Origin: Byssochlamys sp. IMV 00236
Lineage: Eukaryota > Ascomycota > Eurotiomycetes > Eurotiales > Thermoascaceae
Length of the DNA: 64,000 bases
Direction: 5' to 3'
Assembly (NCBI GenBank): GCA_001931875.2
Contig: MSJH02000815.1
Coordinates: 186,001-250,000 of the forward strand
Shown: positions 1 through 11,417 of the stretch, one piece after another
Layout: every line of letters begins with the position of its first letter
Position numbering within the stretch: position 1 is the stretch's first letter
Notes under the pieces: model-generated
The model's input: the letters and a program-made list of their open reading frames with translations, nothing else
Database searches by the model: none
Told to the model about the DNA's origin: nothing
Program-made: the position numbers and the translations under genes

Positions 1-3000
1 GCCTTCTCGAAGGACCAACAGTTGTCAACGTATTGGATCGATGCGGTCCATGCAGTACACGCCGTGGAAGGCTGGCACCACCGTATTGATCGTATGGCTC
101 ACGCATCGACATTGGTCGCCTTCCTCTGTGATGGGGTGAGCGCCTGGGCAGTGATACTGGCTGTTCATCTGTGGAAGCGACTGGCACATCGCCCGTATCA
201 ACGAGAGCGGGATGAGGGTTGCCATCTTGGTTCTGTCTGGCCTCCGACATATTAATATGAGCACGTGGCGTTGGGTGAGAAAGGCGATGGCTAGTTCTCA
301 AGACGTGTGCATCTACCTGAGAAACAGGCGGAAATTCTGGTATTCCCGCCTTCGTATTCAACTCCGCGAGTTTCCCAGGAGAAGGAGTGTCTGCTGCCCC
401 GACCCCTGGACCCCCGGACAAAAGGGAGGGGTAACGAGCAGAAAACTCAGGATCAACAACAGCCTCATCAAGCATGCTAACCCCTGTGTCATTCTTTGAG
501 CTCCCCTGAAGCGTGGAGATATTTTGACACTTCGCCATCGCTGAGGGAGTTCCGGCTGTGCACACTTTCTTCGAGAAGGAATCCTTAACCTGAGGATATG
601 AAGACTGCGATCTGGGGTTCAGGAGCCCTAGAGGACGCTCCGTAGCACCCGATAAGGATGCAGCGTTATCCTTGGAGTTATGTAGCGCGCCGTGACAAAA
701 CTCGAGATTGATAGAATGGCCATCGATATGAGCACCCTGAAGAGCTGCTAGTGCTGCTTTTGCAGAATGAACGGATGGAAAATGCAAGTACCCAAAGCCT
801 GCATGTCTTCCGCTTTCAAGATCGACCGGTAGATCCACTTTGACCAAAAACCCTTTGGAAGCGAACACGTCTTGAATCACCTTATCAGTCACGTTATATC
901 CAACATTCCCGATGAACAAAGTCTCTTGCTCGGATGCGGGCGCCTGAGAGCTAGTTTGGAGGGAGCTAGCAGCCTGAGAGTCTGACTGCGGCGGCGGCGG
1001 TGGTGGTGGATACGGGTCATGTGGAATCGGCAGATTGCCTGGTCTTCCAAAAGGAGGCACCGTAGGTAACTGCCACGTAGAGAATCCAATGTGTGGGTAA
1101 GATGCTCCCTGGAGGGAAAGTGGCGGCTGTCCAAACGTAGCAGCTCCCTCATCGGTCTTAGTCTGGCTAGATTCTCTGTCAAAAACTTCCTTGTGAGTGT
1201 CGTCTGTGATATCGGCTACCCTCTCTTTGCCTTTTGAAAAGGAAGAAGGACCGGATGTCTCATGTTGTCCCTGCGTTTCAGAAACTGCCGAGCTCACAGT
1301 GCTGCCAGGTTGAGAATCGACATCCGGGACAGCGGTGTCTGTTTGAGTGGAAGCAGATATGGCCTCAGCAGAAGACTCCTGGGTAGCGCCAGAGCTGAAC
1401 GATGGTCCAAACTCAGTGCGGAAGGACTCGAACAAGGTGCGGCCAATTTGACTAAATTCACTGGCCAGTTCGCGGAAATCATTGACGGCCTGCTCAGCCT
1501 GAGGAAACTCCGGGGTGCGGACCCTATTGGCGGGATTCCCTGAGGCAATTGAAGCCTCACCAAGGGAATATGCTAGATTCTTGACACAGCCGTCAAGGGC
1601 GGACAGCGCATTCTGTAAAGTTGGTCGGATTTGTTCAGGAAAGGCCCTCTGAGCGCTTGAAACTTGACGCTCGATTTCCGGAAGCCTAGCCCTCAACTCT
1701 GACCCGACAAGCTCTACTTTTCCAATCACATTATTCATAGCATGAACAAAGAGGTCTGCCGGCCTGGTGGCATCAGAGGGCTGTTGTGCTCCTTGCGTCT
1801 CCACAGGAGTAGAAATGCTAGCTCCAGGCCCTTCACGTTCAGCGTCAGTGTGGGCTTCCATGATTCTGGACATTTCGGCTTCAAATGCAGCTAGCAGCGG
1901 TTGAGCCTCATCGCCAGCAGGCGGCTCGGGATTTGGTGTAGCCTCCGGCCGTGAGCTTGCCCGCATGGACGCATTGGTAGAACAATTCATAGAGGCTCCA
2001 GGCACCCAAGGATCACCTTGGATAGAAGGTAGAGAGATAAATCTCGAGGTGCTAGCATCAGGAGTCTGCCTCCAGCCACGCATACGTGCGCCTGCCTCTT
2101 GTGCCTACTCTGTATCAGCATATGTTCTTTGGAGTTTCCGGCTACTCGATAACTTACCTGTCGCTTTCCTTCGGCAGTTAGGAAGGAAGTGCCGGATTCT
2201 TGCGAAGCAACCTTTTCTCCAGTATAGTCGGTGTTTGCTGGCATAGACGAAGAAGCTGCGTCGCTCACCTGAGCGGAGGAGAAACTGGAAAGGGGAGCTT
2301 GCTCTTGTTGTTTGCGAGGCGATGGCTCTCTCTTGGGGACCTGAGGCGGGTTGCAAGCACGGAGCCAGCGTTGACGGATGTCAACAGTGCTAGCATCTCC
2401 AAAGACCGGTTTAGACGGTTTGGATTCGCTCACATCCTCAAGGGAGGTCTCCTGGGAAGATGATTGCTCTGGAAACCGGTTACTTCGCTCATATCTCTTC
2501 CATAATTCCGTGACTGAATTCGATCTACGGATATCGAATATATGCATCGGATTCTGGTCATCTTGCGATGAAGATGGACCAGGAGAGGGAGGAGAGGCCC
2601 ACGGCAGAGTTGAATCGAAAACAGGATCTTCCAAACGTTGAGACAGCTCCAACGATGAGCCAACCTAGTTGAAAGTATTAGCATCCGCTTGACTATATAG
2701 ACTCAGTCAGTAGTACTTACAGTGATAGTCTCTCCGTCATCAGGGTCCATATACATAAGTGCTGCTCGTGGATGGGTGGAGATTATGTGATCATATTCAG
2801 AGGCAGAAAGGACAACCACGCCATGTCGTTCATCTCCCCGTACATCGTGGATTGTCTCGATTTCTGTATACTTTGCTGCTGTATCCTGAGAAGTACTCTC
2901 TGCTGAGGCAACGGCGTGCAAATTCGCATTGGCAGTCTGGGAAGCAAGGTCCCTGACCTTGAACGGTTGAAGCATCTCGTGTAGTGGCGACGATTCGGAT

Positions 3001-3032
3001 AGTTGAACTCTCCGACGTTGATGGCAAGGCAA
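1..3032 (-). CDS. RRM-domain RNA-binding protein with PB1-like N-terminal region (3' end outside window)
   Basis: This gene reads right to left and runs off the left edge. Proposed exons are 3032-2721, 2664-2158 and 2065-<1, giving about 961 residues before the edge. Residues about 60-160 hold a PB1-like region (DPDDGETITV, then HIFDIRRSNSVTELWKR). The middle is Ser/Pro/Gln-rich and probably disordered. One RRM lies at about residues 652-728, with RNP2 (LFIGNV) near 655 and RNP1 (HAGFGYLHF) near 693. The long third exon is open for over 2 kb on the minus strand with no stop, so it is coding. The first intron has a clear GTAAGT donor. The second has a clear GTAAGT donor at 2157, but its acceptor at 2066 was chosen because it keeps the long frame; the closer acceptor at 2110 leads to a stop at 1987. 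The start codon is uncertain (3032, or an internal Met). The target RNA cannot be told from sequence. Confidence 0.75.
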
Positions 3033-3840
3033 CGAAACGGGACAGTAGAGTCGCAGTCGTCTTATCCACGAGCTGTCAAGCAGGATATTGCTGAAGCTAT
3101 CATGAGAAAAGACAAATACACGGGGTTCTCGCAGATAGTAATGGGATAAAGAACAACAAAGATAAGCAGCTTTGGTGGGTTTGCAATAACGAGGTAGCCT
3201 AGAGCTGTTGGGGACTGCCTAATCACTTAGCCTCGTCAGCGTCTCAGACACTCATGGCATATGACCATGTAGCAGACGAGAATGTGAACGACAAGAAATC
3301 CGAGGCCAGCAGTCACTGGCAGGACGTCTGTCGGTCGCGTACAATAATCCCGACCAGCAGAGTCGATGATCGGTCATTGATAGACAGGCGGATAGATGAT
3401 GTATAATTAGTTGCTTCACCTTCGTCTGTCTTCTCCGCCTTCTGCTGTCATTCAAGCTGCCGACTACTGCCGCCCCCGCCTTGCGATCGCCGCGCCTTTC
3501 CCCTTTAGGCAGCCCGATCGACGCGTTGACGGCGATGCGATGTCTTTAAAACGGTCTCGATCTTATCATATCGTCTCGTCTCCAGATACATTTGCACTCC
3601 TGCTATTGCACTCTGCTTCATGAGTTATATATACATATGTCTATCAGTTGGCTACTTCCTTCTCCTCACAGTTATCGCACCTGGTTCCGAAGAAGGCTGA
3701 ACAGAACCTGTCACGCGCTCGCCCTCGTTCGCGATTCATGAGTATCTATCTAGCTCAGAAATATCCAACTTACAGGGCAGTGTCAAAGTCAGATTGTCAT
3801 TGGGGAACAAATTTCTGTCCCCCTCCAGCCTACTATCACT
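3033..3840. promoter_or_regulatory. Shared 5' region between the RRM gene and SAS2
   Basis: An 808-base head-to-head intergenic region. It holds a TATA-like stretch near 3622-3640, short pyrimidine-rich tracts, and an ATTGG (inverted CCAAT) at about 3799. The short reading frames here have no recognisable protein content. The 5' end of the RRM gene may extend into its left part. Confidence 0.5.
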
Positions 3841-4890
3841 ATGGCCCGCAGCGATCATAAACCACCCACCGAGCGCAATGTCAAGCACGTCGTGCTAGGA
3901 GACCTCCTCTTCAAGACCTGGTACCAGTCAATATACCCCGAAGAACTCGTGCCAAAAAACACAGATCGGCTCTATGTCTGTCGCTGGTGTTTCCGATATT
4001 CATGCGACGTCCACGCCTATGCAGGCCACACCCGTGTCTGCCAGTATCGAACAACCCCTCCCGGAGTGCAAGTCTACGAGCATGACGGATATTCAGTCTG
4101 GGAGGTAGATGGGGAGGACTCGAAACTCTTTGCGCAGAATCTGTCGCTATTCGCGAAACTGTTCCTCGATCATAAATCCGTCTTCTTCGACGTTTCTTCC
4201 TTTCTGTACTACATTCTCACCTACGTCGACCCGGCCGATCCGGAGAATTACTATATTCTGGGGTATTTCTCAAAAGAAAAGCTATCATGGGATGCAAACA
4301 ACCTTGCCTGCATCCTCATATTTCCTCCATACCAACACAAGCAGCTCGGAAAACTTCTCATGGGCGTGAGCTATAAATTAAGCGGCTGGGAATGGGAAGG
4401 GGGCGTTATCGGCGGGCCTGAGAGGCCATTGAGCGAAATGGGACGCCGCAGTTATTGTCGCTTCTGGGAGGAACGGATCGCTAGGTATTGCCTAGTTGGC
4501 CCGCCAGGAGGAGGCCAGGAGGAGCTGGTGCAACAGAAGCAGAGCACAGGCAAAGGGGCGAAGAAGCGTCCCGCTCGCCAACGGATGACAGTCCGCGAAA
4601 TCGGACTGGCTACGGGTATGTTAACGGAAGACGTGATCACAGCTCTGAAAGGAATGGGTGTTGTGGAGCCGCAGCAGGGCAACAAGAAGCGCAAAATAGC
4701 ATCGTCAGCTGCAGAGGAACTTGCTCATAGTGAGACTGTGACGGTTCGCAAATCGAACGTGCTTGAGTGGGCCAAGATCCACGGCGTCAGTCTCAGGGAT
4801 CCTGTGAGAGAAGAAGGGTTCCTGGGACAATGGGCAACGGGGAATATGCAATCTAGTGGCCATTCAGGGTCAGAAGGAGAGAGTGACTGA
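3841..4890 (+). CDS. SAS2: MYST-family histone acetyltransferase, Sas2 type
   Basis: Transfers acetyl from acetyl-CoA to histone lysine; yeast Sas2 acts in the SAS complex on H4K16. Single exon, 349 residues, close to yeast Sas2 and without the chromodomain of Esa1/Tip60. The MYST C2HC finger is C47, C50, H63 and C67. K112 in LDHKSVFFDV matches the autoacetylated lysine of MOF (K274). C157 in NNLACIL and E194 in GPERPLSEMG match the catalytic Cys and Glu. The acetyl-CoA loop is at about 165-175 (QHKQLGKLLMG), slightly changed from the usual RxxGxG. A basic linker and a variable Ser-rich tail follow from about residue 225. The start has a long leader and no competing upstream in-frame ATG. The MYST call is secure. 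The Sas2 subgroup rests on length, the missing chromodomain and overall sequence. Confidence 0.88.
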   Translation: MARSDHKPPTERNVKHVVLGDLLFKTWYQSIYPEELVPKNTDRLYVCRWCFRYSCDVHAYAGHTRVCQYRTTPPGVQVYEHDGYSVWEVDGEDSKLFAQNLSLFAKLFLDHKSVFFDVSSFLYYILTYVDPADPENYYILGYFSKEKLSWDANNLACILIFPPYQHKQLGKLLMGVSYKLSGWEWEGGVIGGPERPLSEMGRRSYCRFWEERIARYCLVGPPGGGQEELVQQKQSTGKGAKKRPARQRMTVREIGLATGMLTEDVITALKGMGVVEPQQGNKKRKIASSAAEELAHSETVTVRKSNVLEWAKIHGVSLRDPVREEGFLGQWATGNMQSSGHSGSEGESD

Positions 4891-5194
4891 TCAGGTGGCA
4901 GTATGTCGCTTCTATGGATACTTGGGTCTGCATGGTTGGGACGGCGAGGATGCTAAAGATGATACCCCTTTTATATTTTTTCTAATGTCAGTTTGAAAAT
5001 CTGTTAGCCTGACACTACCTGTCTGGTCATACATATATGATACGAATAATGGATAATATGGGCATGATTATTTCTGCATCCGTGCATCTAAAGTGGACTC
5101 ATTGATACATTTATTTCAGTACACCTTTTTCCTTTTTTTGGCTGAAGAGGGATACTTCCAATATAACCTATGGAGATGTCACAGCCCTTATGCA
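4891..5194. other. Convergent 3' region between SAS2 and CCT6
   Basis: Just over 300 bases between two converging stop codons. AT-rich with T-runs (around 4968-4982 and 5125-5140), consistent with 3' UTRs and polyadenylation signals. No gene seen. Confidence 0.6.
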
Positions 5195-7149
5195 TTACTC
5201 CTCCATTCCAGCAGGACCGCCCGATTTACCCATCTGGCGTGCCTTCAGCAGCTCATCGCAGAGAAGTAGATTCGATGCGATGCCAGTGCTAGATGCGATG
5301 CAATTCCGCAGCACACGGTACGAATCGAAGACACCCTCCTGAACAGGATCCATTGGCTCGCCGGTAGCCAGGTCGAGACCGACAATGTTGCCCTCCTCCT
5401 GTTCACCCTGTAGGGCCGCTAGCGAGTCCTGGATGTCGTGGCCAGAGTTGGCAGCTAGAGTCTTGGGAATAATGAGGAGAGCCTCCGCGAAGGCAGACAC
5501 ACCGAACTTAGCCTTGCCCTTGACCGTCTTGCGGAAATTCTCCGAGGAAAGGTGCGTGGCACAGGCGATCTGGAAAGCTCCTGCACCCGGTACAACGCAG
5601 CCGTCGACGATAGTGTTGTACACCGAACGCAGACCATCTCGAACAGCGTCATTGATCTGATTGATTGTGTGGGCGTTAGGGCCCTTGATGAGAATAGTGA
5701 CAGACTTGGGGTCCTTGACCTCCTCGACAAAAGTGTACTTCTCCTCTCCGAGCGTGTGCTCGTAGACAAGACCGGCCCAACCAAGAACATCGGGCGTGAG
5801 GTCATCGACACTGTTCTGCGCAGTACCACCGCACACCAGCTGGAGACGTTCCATGTTCCTTCTCTTGGCTCTCCGAAGGGCAAGAATGCCATTCTTGACA
5901 AGGACGTCCAGACTCAGGGGGTCGATACCCTTTTGGTTAATGACAACAAAGCCCTTCTTAGGGTCGTTGCCGCAGACCTGCTTCTTAAGCTCCACGATCT
6001 TCTGAAGCTTTGCGTCGACGAATCTACGCTCGCTCTCTACCAGCTTGTCTCTCTGCTCGGCGCTCGAGTAATAGAAGCCGGAGTTGATCTCAGACTTTTC
6101 ATACTCCAAGCTGACGTTCAGAGTCAGAATGAAAGCGTTTTCCACTCGCTTCGGCATATCAGGGTGACGAGCTCCGTGGTCGAGTGCCAGTCCGCGGATG
6201 AGCTGCGTGTCGGATGCAGTCCGGTGCTGCATCTTCATAATCTCGATCATGTGCAGGTCGGGCTTTGTAGGCTTCTTATAGATAGCGAGAACAGCGTCGA
6301 CAATGTCAGGGGTCAACTTCTCGGCCAGAGCACTGTTGAGCTTCGTAGAAAGCGACGTTCGGGCCACGGAGAGCAAGAGTTCACGGTCAATATCCCGCTG
6401 TAGCTTAAACTGGTCGAGGAACTAGCAACGAGGGAAGAGATCAGCCACAGCGTCTCAACAGCATTCTTGGATATCCCCACCTTCAACGTCTCGTTCTTTG
6501 CAATTTCGTAGCCATCCGTCAGTACTCGAGGGTGCAGTCCCTCGGAGATATGGCGATCGGCTTGTTTGAGGAGCTCTCCAACCGTGAGAACCACAGATGT
6601 TGTTCCGTCTCCAGTAATATCGTCCTGGGCCGTGGCTGCACGTGCAATCATGACCTTCACAAAACATGAGTCTCGAGAAAGATTTCGGGGGACAAGAAGG
6701 TGCTTACGGCAGTGGGGTTTTGAATTTGCTATAACCGTTAGCTCAGATATCATCAGCACAGGGAGTTTTAACGAACCATCTCTCGCAATAGAACATTTCC
6801 GTCCTTGGTGAGCTTGATCTATTCCACGGTAAAATGAGTATTCGTCGCTGTATAGTTTCCAAAATGATAATAATGCGTACCCCGCCTGCACCGTCTACCA
6901 ACCTAGAAGAATCCGTCAGTATCATTACTCCACCCCAGTGTCCGTCTGCTGCAACATACATCTTAATGGTCCCAGATGGACCAAGATTCGACTTCAGGAC
7001 ATCTTGGAGACCCTCTCCGGCACTGATGTTTACCTTCAAAGCCTCCCCTCTCCGCTGCAAATTGTCAGTCTCTTCGTCACGGAGGGGCACTTGGGTTGGA
7101 GTCCTACCCTCGACTCGGCCTTGGGGTTGAGCAACTGCGCCGCAGACAT
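5195..7149 (-). CDS. CCT6: T-complex protein 1 subunit zeta (CCT6)
   Basis: One of eight subunits of the cytosolic chaperonin TRiC/CCT, which folds actin, tubulin and WD-repeat proteins using ATP. Seven exons were reconstructed: 7149-7108, 7054-6960, 6902-6881, 6818-6777, 6728-6708, 6654-6481 and 6421-5195. Together they give 540 residues, the usual family length. The start [18 protein letters not shown] matches the fungal zeta subunit. Group II chaperonin nucleotide motifs are present: NLGPSGT at 37-43, TKDGN at 57-61 and GDGTTS at 89-94. All junctions have GT/AG and keep frame, including a 21-nt exon coding QIQNPTA. The many introns crowd the first third, and the last exon is 1.2 kb. It is head to head with NOP58. 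A 283-codon open frame on the opposite strand is a shadow. Confidence 0.96.
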
Positions 7150-7518
7150 TGCTGCAAACTAAACGAGAAATCAAGAAACAAAGCCCTTCAGGAAGAAGCA
7201 AATGTTCTGTGACTGAAGGTGATGTGATGGTAGACCGAACTGATGACCCGCGCTGGCACGCAGCTGGTGGTTCACCCGTCGAACGCGGTGAGCTTAGTTT
7301 TGCCCAAAAAGCCCACATTGAAGTTCGCACTAGCGCCGCCGCAGAAAAAAAAGAGCTCCGACATCACGAATCTCGATTTCGACTTCTCCAGCCTCTAGAA
7401 CTCCCCCACCCAACAGCGATTTTATTGTCGCAACACTCTGGAGTGTGGGCAGCGAGACATATCGCTCGCGTGAGGTTACTTTTTCGTCGAATTTTCGTGG
7501 CCTCAGATCAATCTCGCC
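7150..7518. promoter_or_regulatory. Divergent promoter between CCT6 and NOP58
   Basis: A 369-base region between the two start codons, so both promoters and 5' UTRs must fit here. It has an A-run near 7346-7353 and C/T-rich stretches before the NOP58 start. No other gene seen. Confidence 0.6.
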
Positions 7519-9189
7519 ATGGCCGACTACCTGCTGTTCGAGAGCCCGATGGGCTACTCGCTCTTCAAGGTCGCACACCAGGCGGACACTGTCGGAAACC
7601 GCCTCAAGGAGGTTCAGGAGGGTGTGCAGGATCTTGCGAAGTTTGGAAAGATGGTCGATTTGGCAAGTTTTCTGCCTTTCGAGTATGTCCTACGACCTCC
7701 GCTCCTTTCGCTATTACAGACCTAACGAAAAGTCTTCTAGAAACAACAAACAGGCCCTCAGTGAGATCAACGATGTTTCTGAGGGAGTCGCCTCCGAGAC
7801 TCTGGTTAATTTCCTCGAGCTGAACTTGCCGAAGCCAGGCAAGAAGAAGAAGATTTCCCTCGGTGTCTCGGATAAGGCTCTCGCGGGTAGTATCAAGTCC
7901 GCTTTCGACTTCGTCGACTGCGAGACCGGCGATACCAGTGAAGTCGTCCAGGATATGCTCCGAGGCGTCCGACTTCATGCCACGAAGCTGCTGAAGCAGC
8001 TCCGCGAGGGTGATGTCGACACCGCTCAATTGGGTCTTGGTCACGCCTATTCGCGTGCCAAGGTCAAGTTTTCCGTGCAGCGAGACGACAACCACATCAT
8101 CCAGGCTATCGCTATTCTCGACCAACTTGACAAGGCTATCAACACCTTCTCTATGAGAGTCAGGGAATGGTACGGTTGGCACTTCCCTGAGCTTGTCAAG
8201 ATCGTCTCAGACAATCAGCGCTATGCTCAGGTCGCCCTCTTTGTGAAGGACAAGACTACCCTTACTGAGGAGAGTCTGCACGACTTGGCTGCCCTTGTGG
8301 AAGACGACGAGGGTGTTGCTAGGAGCATCATCGATGCTGCCAAGCACAGCATGGGTCAGGAAATCTCCCAGACTGACATGGAAAACGTGATCTCCTTCGC
8401 CGAACGCGTTGTGAGCCTTTCCAAGTACCGCAAGAACCTCCACTCCTACTTGGTTTCCAAGATGAGTGTTGTTGCTCCCAATCTGGCCGCTTTGATTGGA
8501 GAGATTGTCGGCGCTCGTTTGATCTCTCACGCTGGAAGCTTGACCAACCTCTCCAAGTACCCGGCATCTACTGTTCAGATTCTGGGCGCGGAGAAGGCGC
8601 TTTTCCGCGCTCTCAAGACCAAGGGCAACACGCCCAAGTACGGACTGCTGTACCACTCCTCCTTCATCGGTCGTGCTGGTCCCAAGAACAAGGGAAGAAT
8701 CTCGAGATTCCTTGCGAACAAGTGTTCTATCGCGTCTAGAATCGACAACTTCTCCGAGACGCCCACCACCAAGTTTGGAGATGTCTTGAAGAAGCAGGTG
8801 GAGGAGCGTCTTGAGTTCTACGTTTCCGGCGCCGCGCCCACCAAGAACGAGGTCGCTATGGTAGGTTTTAATTGCCTTCCTTTATAATGTCATTCACTAA
8901 CGTGGAGCAGAAATCTGCCATGGATGATATCCTGGCCGACATCGAAGTCGACGAGCAGCACAGCGATGTCGACATGGAAGATGTTGATGACAAGGCCGAA
9001 AAGAAGGAAAAGAAGGACAAGAAGGAAAAGAAGGAGAAGAAAGAGAAGAAGGAGAAGAAGGACAAGGAAGAAAAGAAGGACAAGAAGAAGAAGAGAAAGT
9101 CCGACGTAGGCGACGACGACGTCTCTGACAAGAAGAAACGGAAGCGCGACGGTGAGGTCGAGTCGTCTAAAAAGAAGTCGAAGGCCTAA
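7519..9189 (+). CDS. NOP58: Nucleolar protein Nop58 (box C/D snoRNP core)
   Basis: Scaffold of box C/D snoRNPs with Nop56, Snu13 and fibrillarin; needed for rRNA 2'-O-methylation and 18S processing in the nucleolus. Exons are 7519-7682, 7741-8860 and 8911-9189, giving 520 residues. The N-terminal Nop5 domain starts [17 protein letters not shown] coiled-coil segment and the snoRNA-binding Nop domain follow ([25 protein letters not shown], then [19 protein letters not shown]). From about residue 455 the tail is a KKE/KKD repeat, as in other Nop58/Nop56 proteins. The first junction rebuilds PFENNKQAL, and the second joins EVAM to KSAMDDIL. The start has a good context. It shares its 5' region with CCT6. 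Confidence 0.96.
8998..9100 (+). repeat. Imperfect AAGAAGGA-type purine repeat coding the Nop58 Lys/Glu tail
   Basis: An almost pure A/G stretch made of AAGAAGGAG/AAGAAGGAC-like units, coding [13 protein letters not shown]. It is part of the NOP58 reading frame, not an intergenic satellite. Such purine tracts can vary in length between strains. Confidence 0.8.
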
Positions 9190-9673
9190 TCGCTACCATA
9201 TTATGGGATGGGTCGGAGTAATCGACGCGGCGTTCTTTCTGGTTGATTTTGTGATCATGTCTCGCTTTATTTACTCTTGTTATTTATGTCTCGACGGATA
9301 GGGATTTTGTTGTAAAAATACGTGTACTAGGCAGCTTGGAACTGTATCAAAAATCCGTTTAGCACTGGCCTTCCTCATAATACTCCCTTGCTTGGTGAAA
9401 CTCCTCGGGAAAAGTGCGGAGAAAGTGCGGCAACGGGCAAGTATGACGCCCACCTGCTTTTCCTCCATTCCGCAACGCTACTAGGGATTATCTCGACAAG
9501 GCCTCCCATCAACTACAGTGAAGCCGCAATGGCTACCATGCTGTCGTTACTCTGTGAAGAAGTGCTCCAGCTCAGTTGAGCAGCTCTTGAGATCTACATC
9601 CCCGTTTGCGGTCTCATCGCTCACTACTGATTTCCCCACAGTCGTCTCTAGCAGCCCCGCTAAGTAATACATA
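9190..9673. other. Intergenic region, NOP58 3' side to hypothetical gene 5' side
   Basis: Tandem arrangement of 484 bases. The left half is T-rich, as expected for a 3' UTR. The right half ends in a leader with a short ATG-started frame at 9529-9579 that could act as an upstream ORF for the next gene. No other gene seen. Confidence 0.45.
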
Positions 9674-10486
9674 ATGGCAACGCTATTACCATTCAAGTCG
9701 CCGAAGCGCAAACGAGAAACTTCGGAGTCCGACTGTTATAGTCCATCTGCCTCTCCTCCATCGACTATCTCCATCTCCAGCTTTCAGGAGGCGTGCTTGC
9801 GTGAAGAGGAGGGAGGCTACAGTCCGCGAACCGCAGTCGCAGGACGTCTGCGCGAGCTTGCTATCCGTGGTGAATATGTTCCAAATCCAGATTTTGAGAT
9901 CTACAATCCCCTCGAGGATATAAAGCAGACATCTGGCCAGGTGGCATTCGGTCTGCATACGTCAGGAGATGCCGATATGCCAGCATCATCTTCCTCCGCG
10001 CAAAGCGACCATGTCTCAAGCGCACAATCTAACGCCATCTCCGATACCCAAGACACAGATAGTGGTATGAAAACACCAACCTCGTCGTCCGATGCCACAC
10101 CTTCGCATAGCCCACGCAAGAAACGTCCAATAAAAAAGCCCATCAAACCGCGCAGTCGGCGAAAATCACCGCCTCTAGCTAGCAAAGCTAGCGAAGACAC
10201 GCTCACGTGGCACGATTCTGAGATTACAGGACACGAGCCTAACGATCCTAATGACGATGGATATGGTATCAACGGCATTGGATTCAAACCAACGGCCGCG
10301 ATAGCTTGGGCCAGGTCACAGAAGAGGCAGAAGCAAGTGTCGGATTGGAAGACACGTGAAGCTCGAGAAGAACGAGAGAGACGAAGGGAGCGGCGAGAAG
10401 GGATGAATCGAGAGAATGCTAGTAATGTACCAGAAAAGGTGGTACAAAAGAGGGTCAAATTCAGCACGGATGACCTAGTTCACTGA
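9674..10486 (+). CDS. Low-complexity nuclear-type hypothetical protein
   Basis: Single exon, 270 residues, no domain I recognise. The N-terminus has a likely nuclear localisation signal (KSPKRKR at residues 9-15). A Ser/Thr/Asp-rich stretch follows (about 95-135), then a second basic run (KKRPIKKPIKPRSRRK, about 145-165). The most ordered-looking part is a Gly/aromatic patch, DGYGINGIGFKPT, followed by a charged helix rich in Arg/Glu (about 195-250) that looks like a single long helix or coiled coil. This patch may be the conserved core. A role with nucleic acid or chromatin is plausible from the basic content, but that is inference. The start gives MATLLPFKSPK directly after a TAATACATA leader. 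Confidence 0.65.
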   Translation: MATLLPFKSPKRKRETSESDCYSPSASPPSTISISSFQEACLREEEGGYSPRTAVAGRLRELAIRGEYVPNPDFEIYNPLEDIKQTSGQVAFGLHTSGDADMPASSSSAQSDHVSSAQSNAISDTQDTDSGMKTPTSSSDATPSHSPRKKRPIKKPIKPRSRRKSPPLASKASEDTLTWHDSEITGHEPNDPNDDGYGINGIGFKPTAAIAWARSQKRQKQVSDWKTREAREERERRRERREGMNRENASNVPEKVVQKRVKFSTDDLVH

Positions 10487-10744
10487 TACGAAACTGATAC
10501 GACTTTCTGCACTTGGCGCATCGGGTTAAGGATACGAGCAATCATTAGAGATTGACGGGATATGATGCTTTTTCTTCCCATTGGATTGGAGATATCAACA
10601 TTGAATTGGATATATTTTACAGGTTAATAAAGGGCAAGATGCCAGTCGAACACACAAAAATGCTCCCGCCATGTCCACTCTGCAATGACCATTTTGAAAT
10701 CCCTGACAACTCCTTGACTCCCATTTTTTGCGTAGGAAGAAAGG

Positions 10745-11417
10745 TTACCAGAATTTATAATTCGAAAGATTGGTCCAGCTCTTCCGTTTCCGCTCCTCCT
10801 CCTGACGCGCTGCCTCCTCGGCCTGTTTCTGCTCCTTCTCTCGTTGTTTCTTCAATTTGAGTTCCTTCATCATCTCCACAGCCTGCTTCATACCGTCAAT
10901 CTCCTTCACTCGTTGGCGCTGGCAAAGTTCGTAGGCGGCAATCGAAAAGACAGCAAAGGAGCCCACCGCCCAGTTACATGCTGGCCAGAGAGACTTGAGC
11001 CCTATATGAATTGTAATCAGATCGAATTGTGCTTTGTCTGACAGTAACATGCATAAGTTTACCTCCAACAACACCTCTTAGTCCACCCACGCCAAAACCA
11101 GCTCCAAGTCCGATGAGTAAGGAATCGCGCGAACATGGTGTTTTGTAGAATGATGATATCTCGCTTAGAGAGATAGATTTAACGGTATCGGCCACCGAAA
11201 TATCCTTCGCCTTTCCTCCTGCGTTACTGTATGCTCCAGGTGCCATATTGATCGGCTCTTCCGGGTTTCCAAAAGCCTCCCATAACTTTCCGACTTGCGA
11301 CTTGGGAAGCTCATGCTTGGGTTTTTGGCCGGCGGCAGAGGAAGTCTGAACTGTAGATTTATCGTCGATTTGTTCTCCGGCGGGGGAGGAACCGGCATCC
11401 CGCGTGTCACCTGCCAT
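10745..11417 (-). CDS. COX20: Cytochrome c oxidase assembly factor Cox20
   Basis: Inner-mitochondrial-membrane chaperone for newly made Cox2, needed for Cox2 maturation and assembly of complex IV. Exons 11417-11063 and 11001-10745 give 203 residues. The family core starts at about residue 84 (SEISSFYKTPCSRDSLLIGLG). Two hydrophobic segments lie at about 99-118 (Gly-rich) and 127-143. The C-terminal third is a highly charged Lys/Glu/Gln helix. The splice joins VVGG to LKSLWPACNWAVGS in frame. There is no classical presequence, as is usual for this family. Head to head with POL2. Confidence 0.9.

Noticed and set aside
5552..6403. 283-codon plus-strand frame
   Set aside because: It lies wholly opposite the CCT6 last exon, has no recognisable protein content, and arises from codon bias of the real gene.
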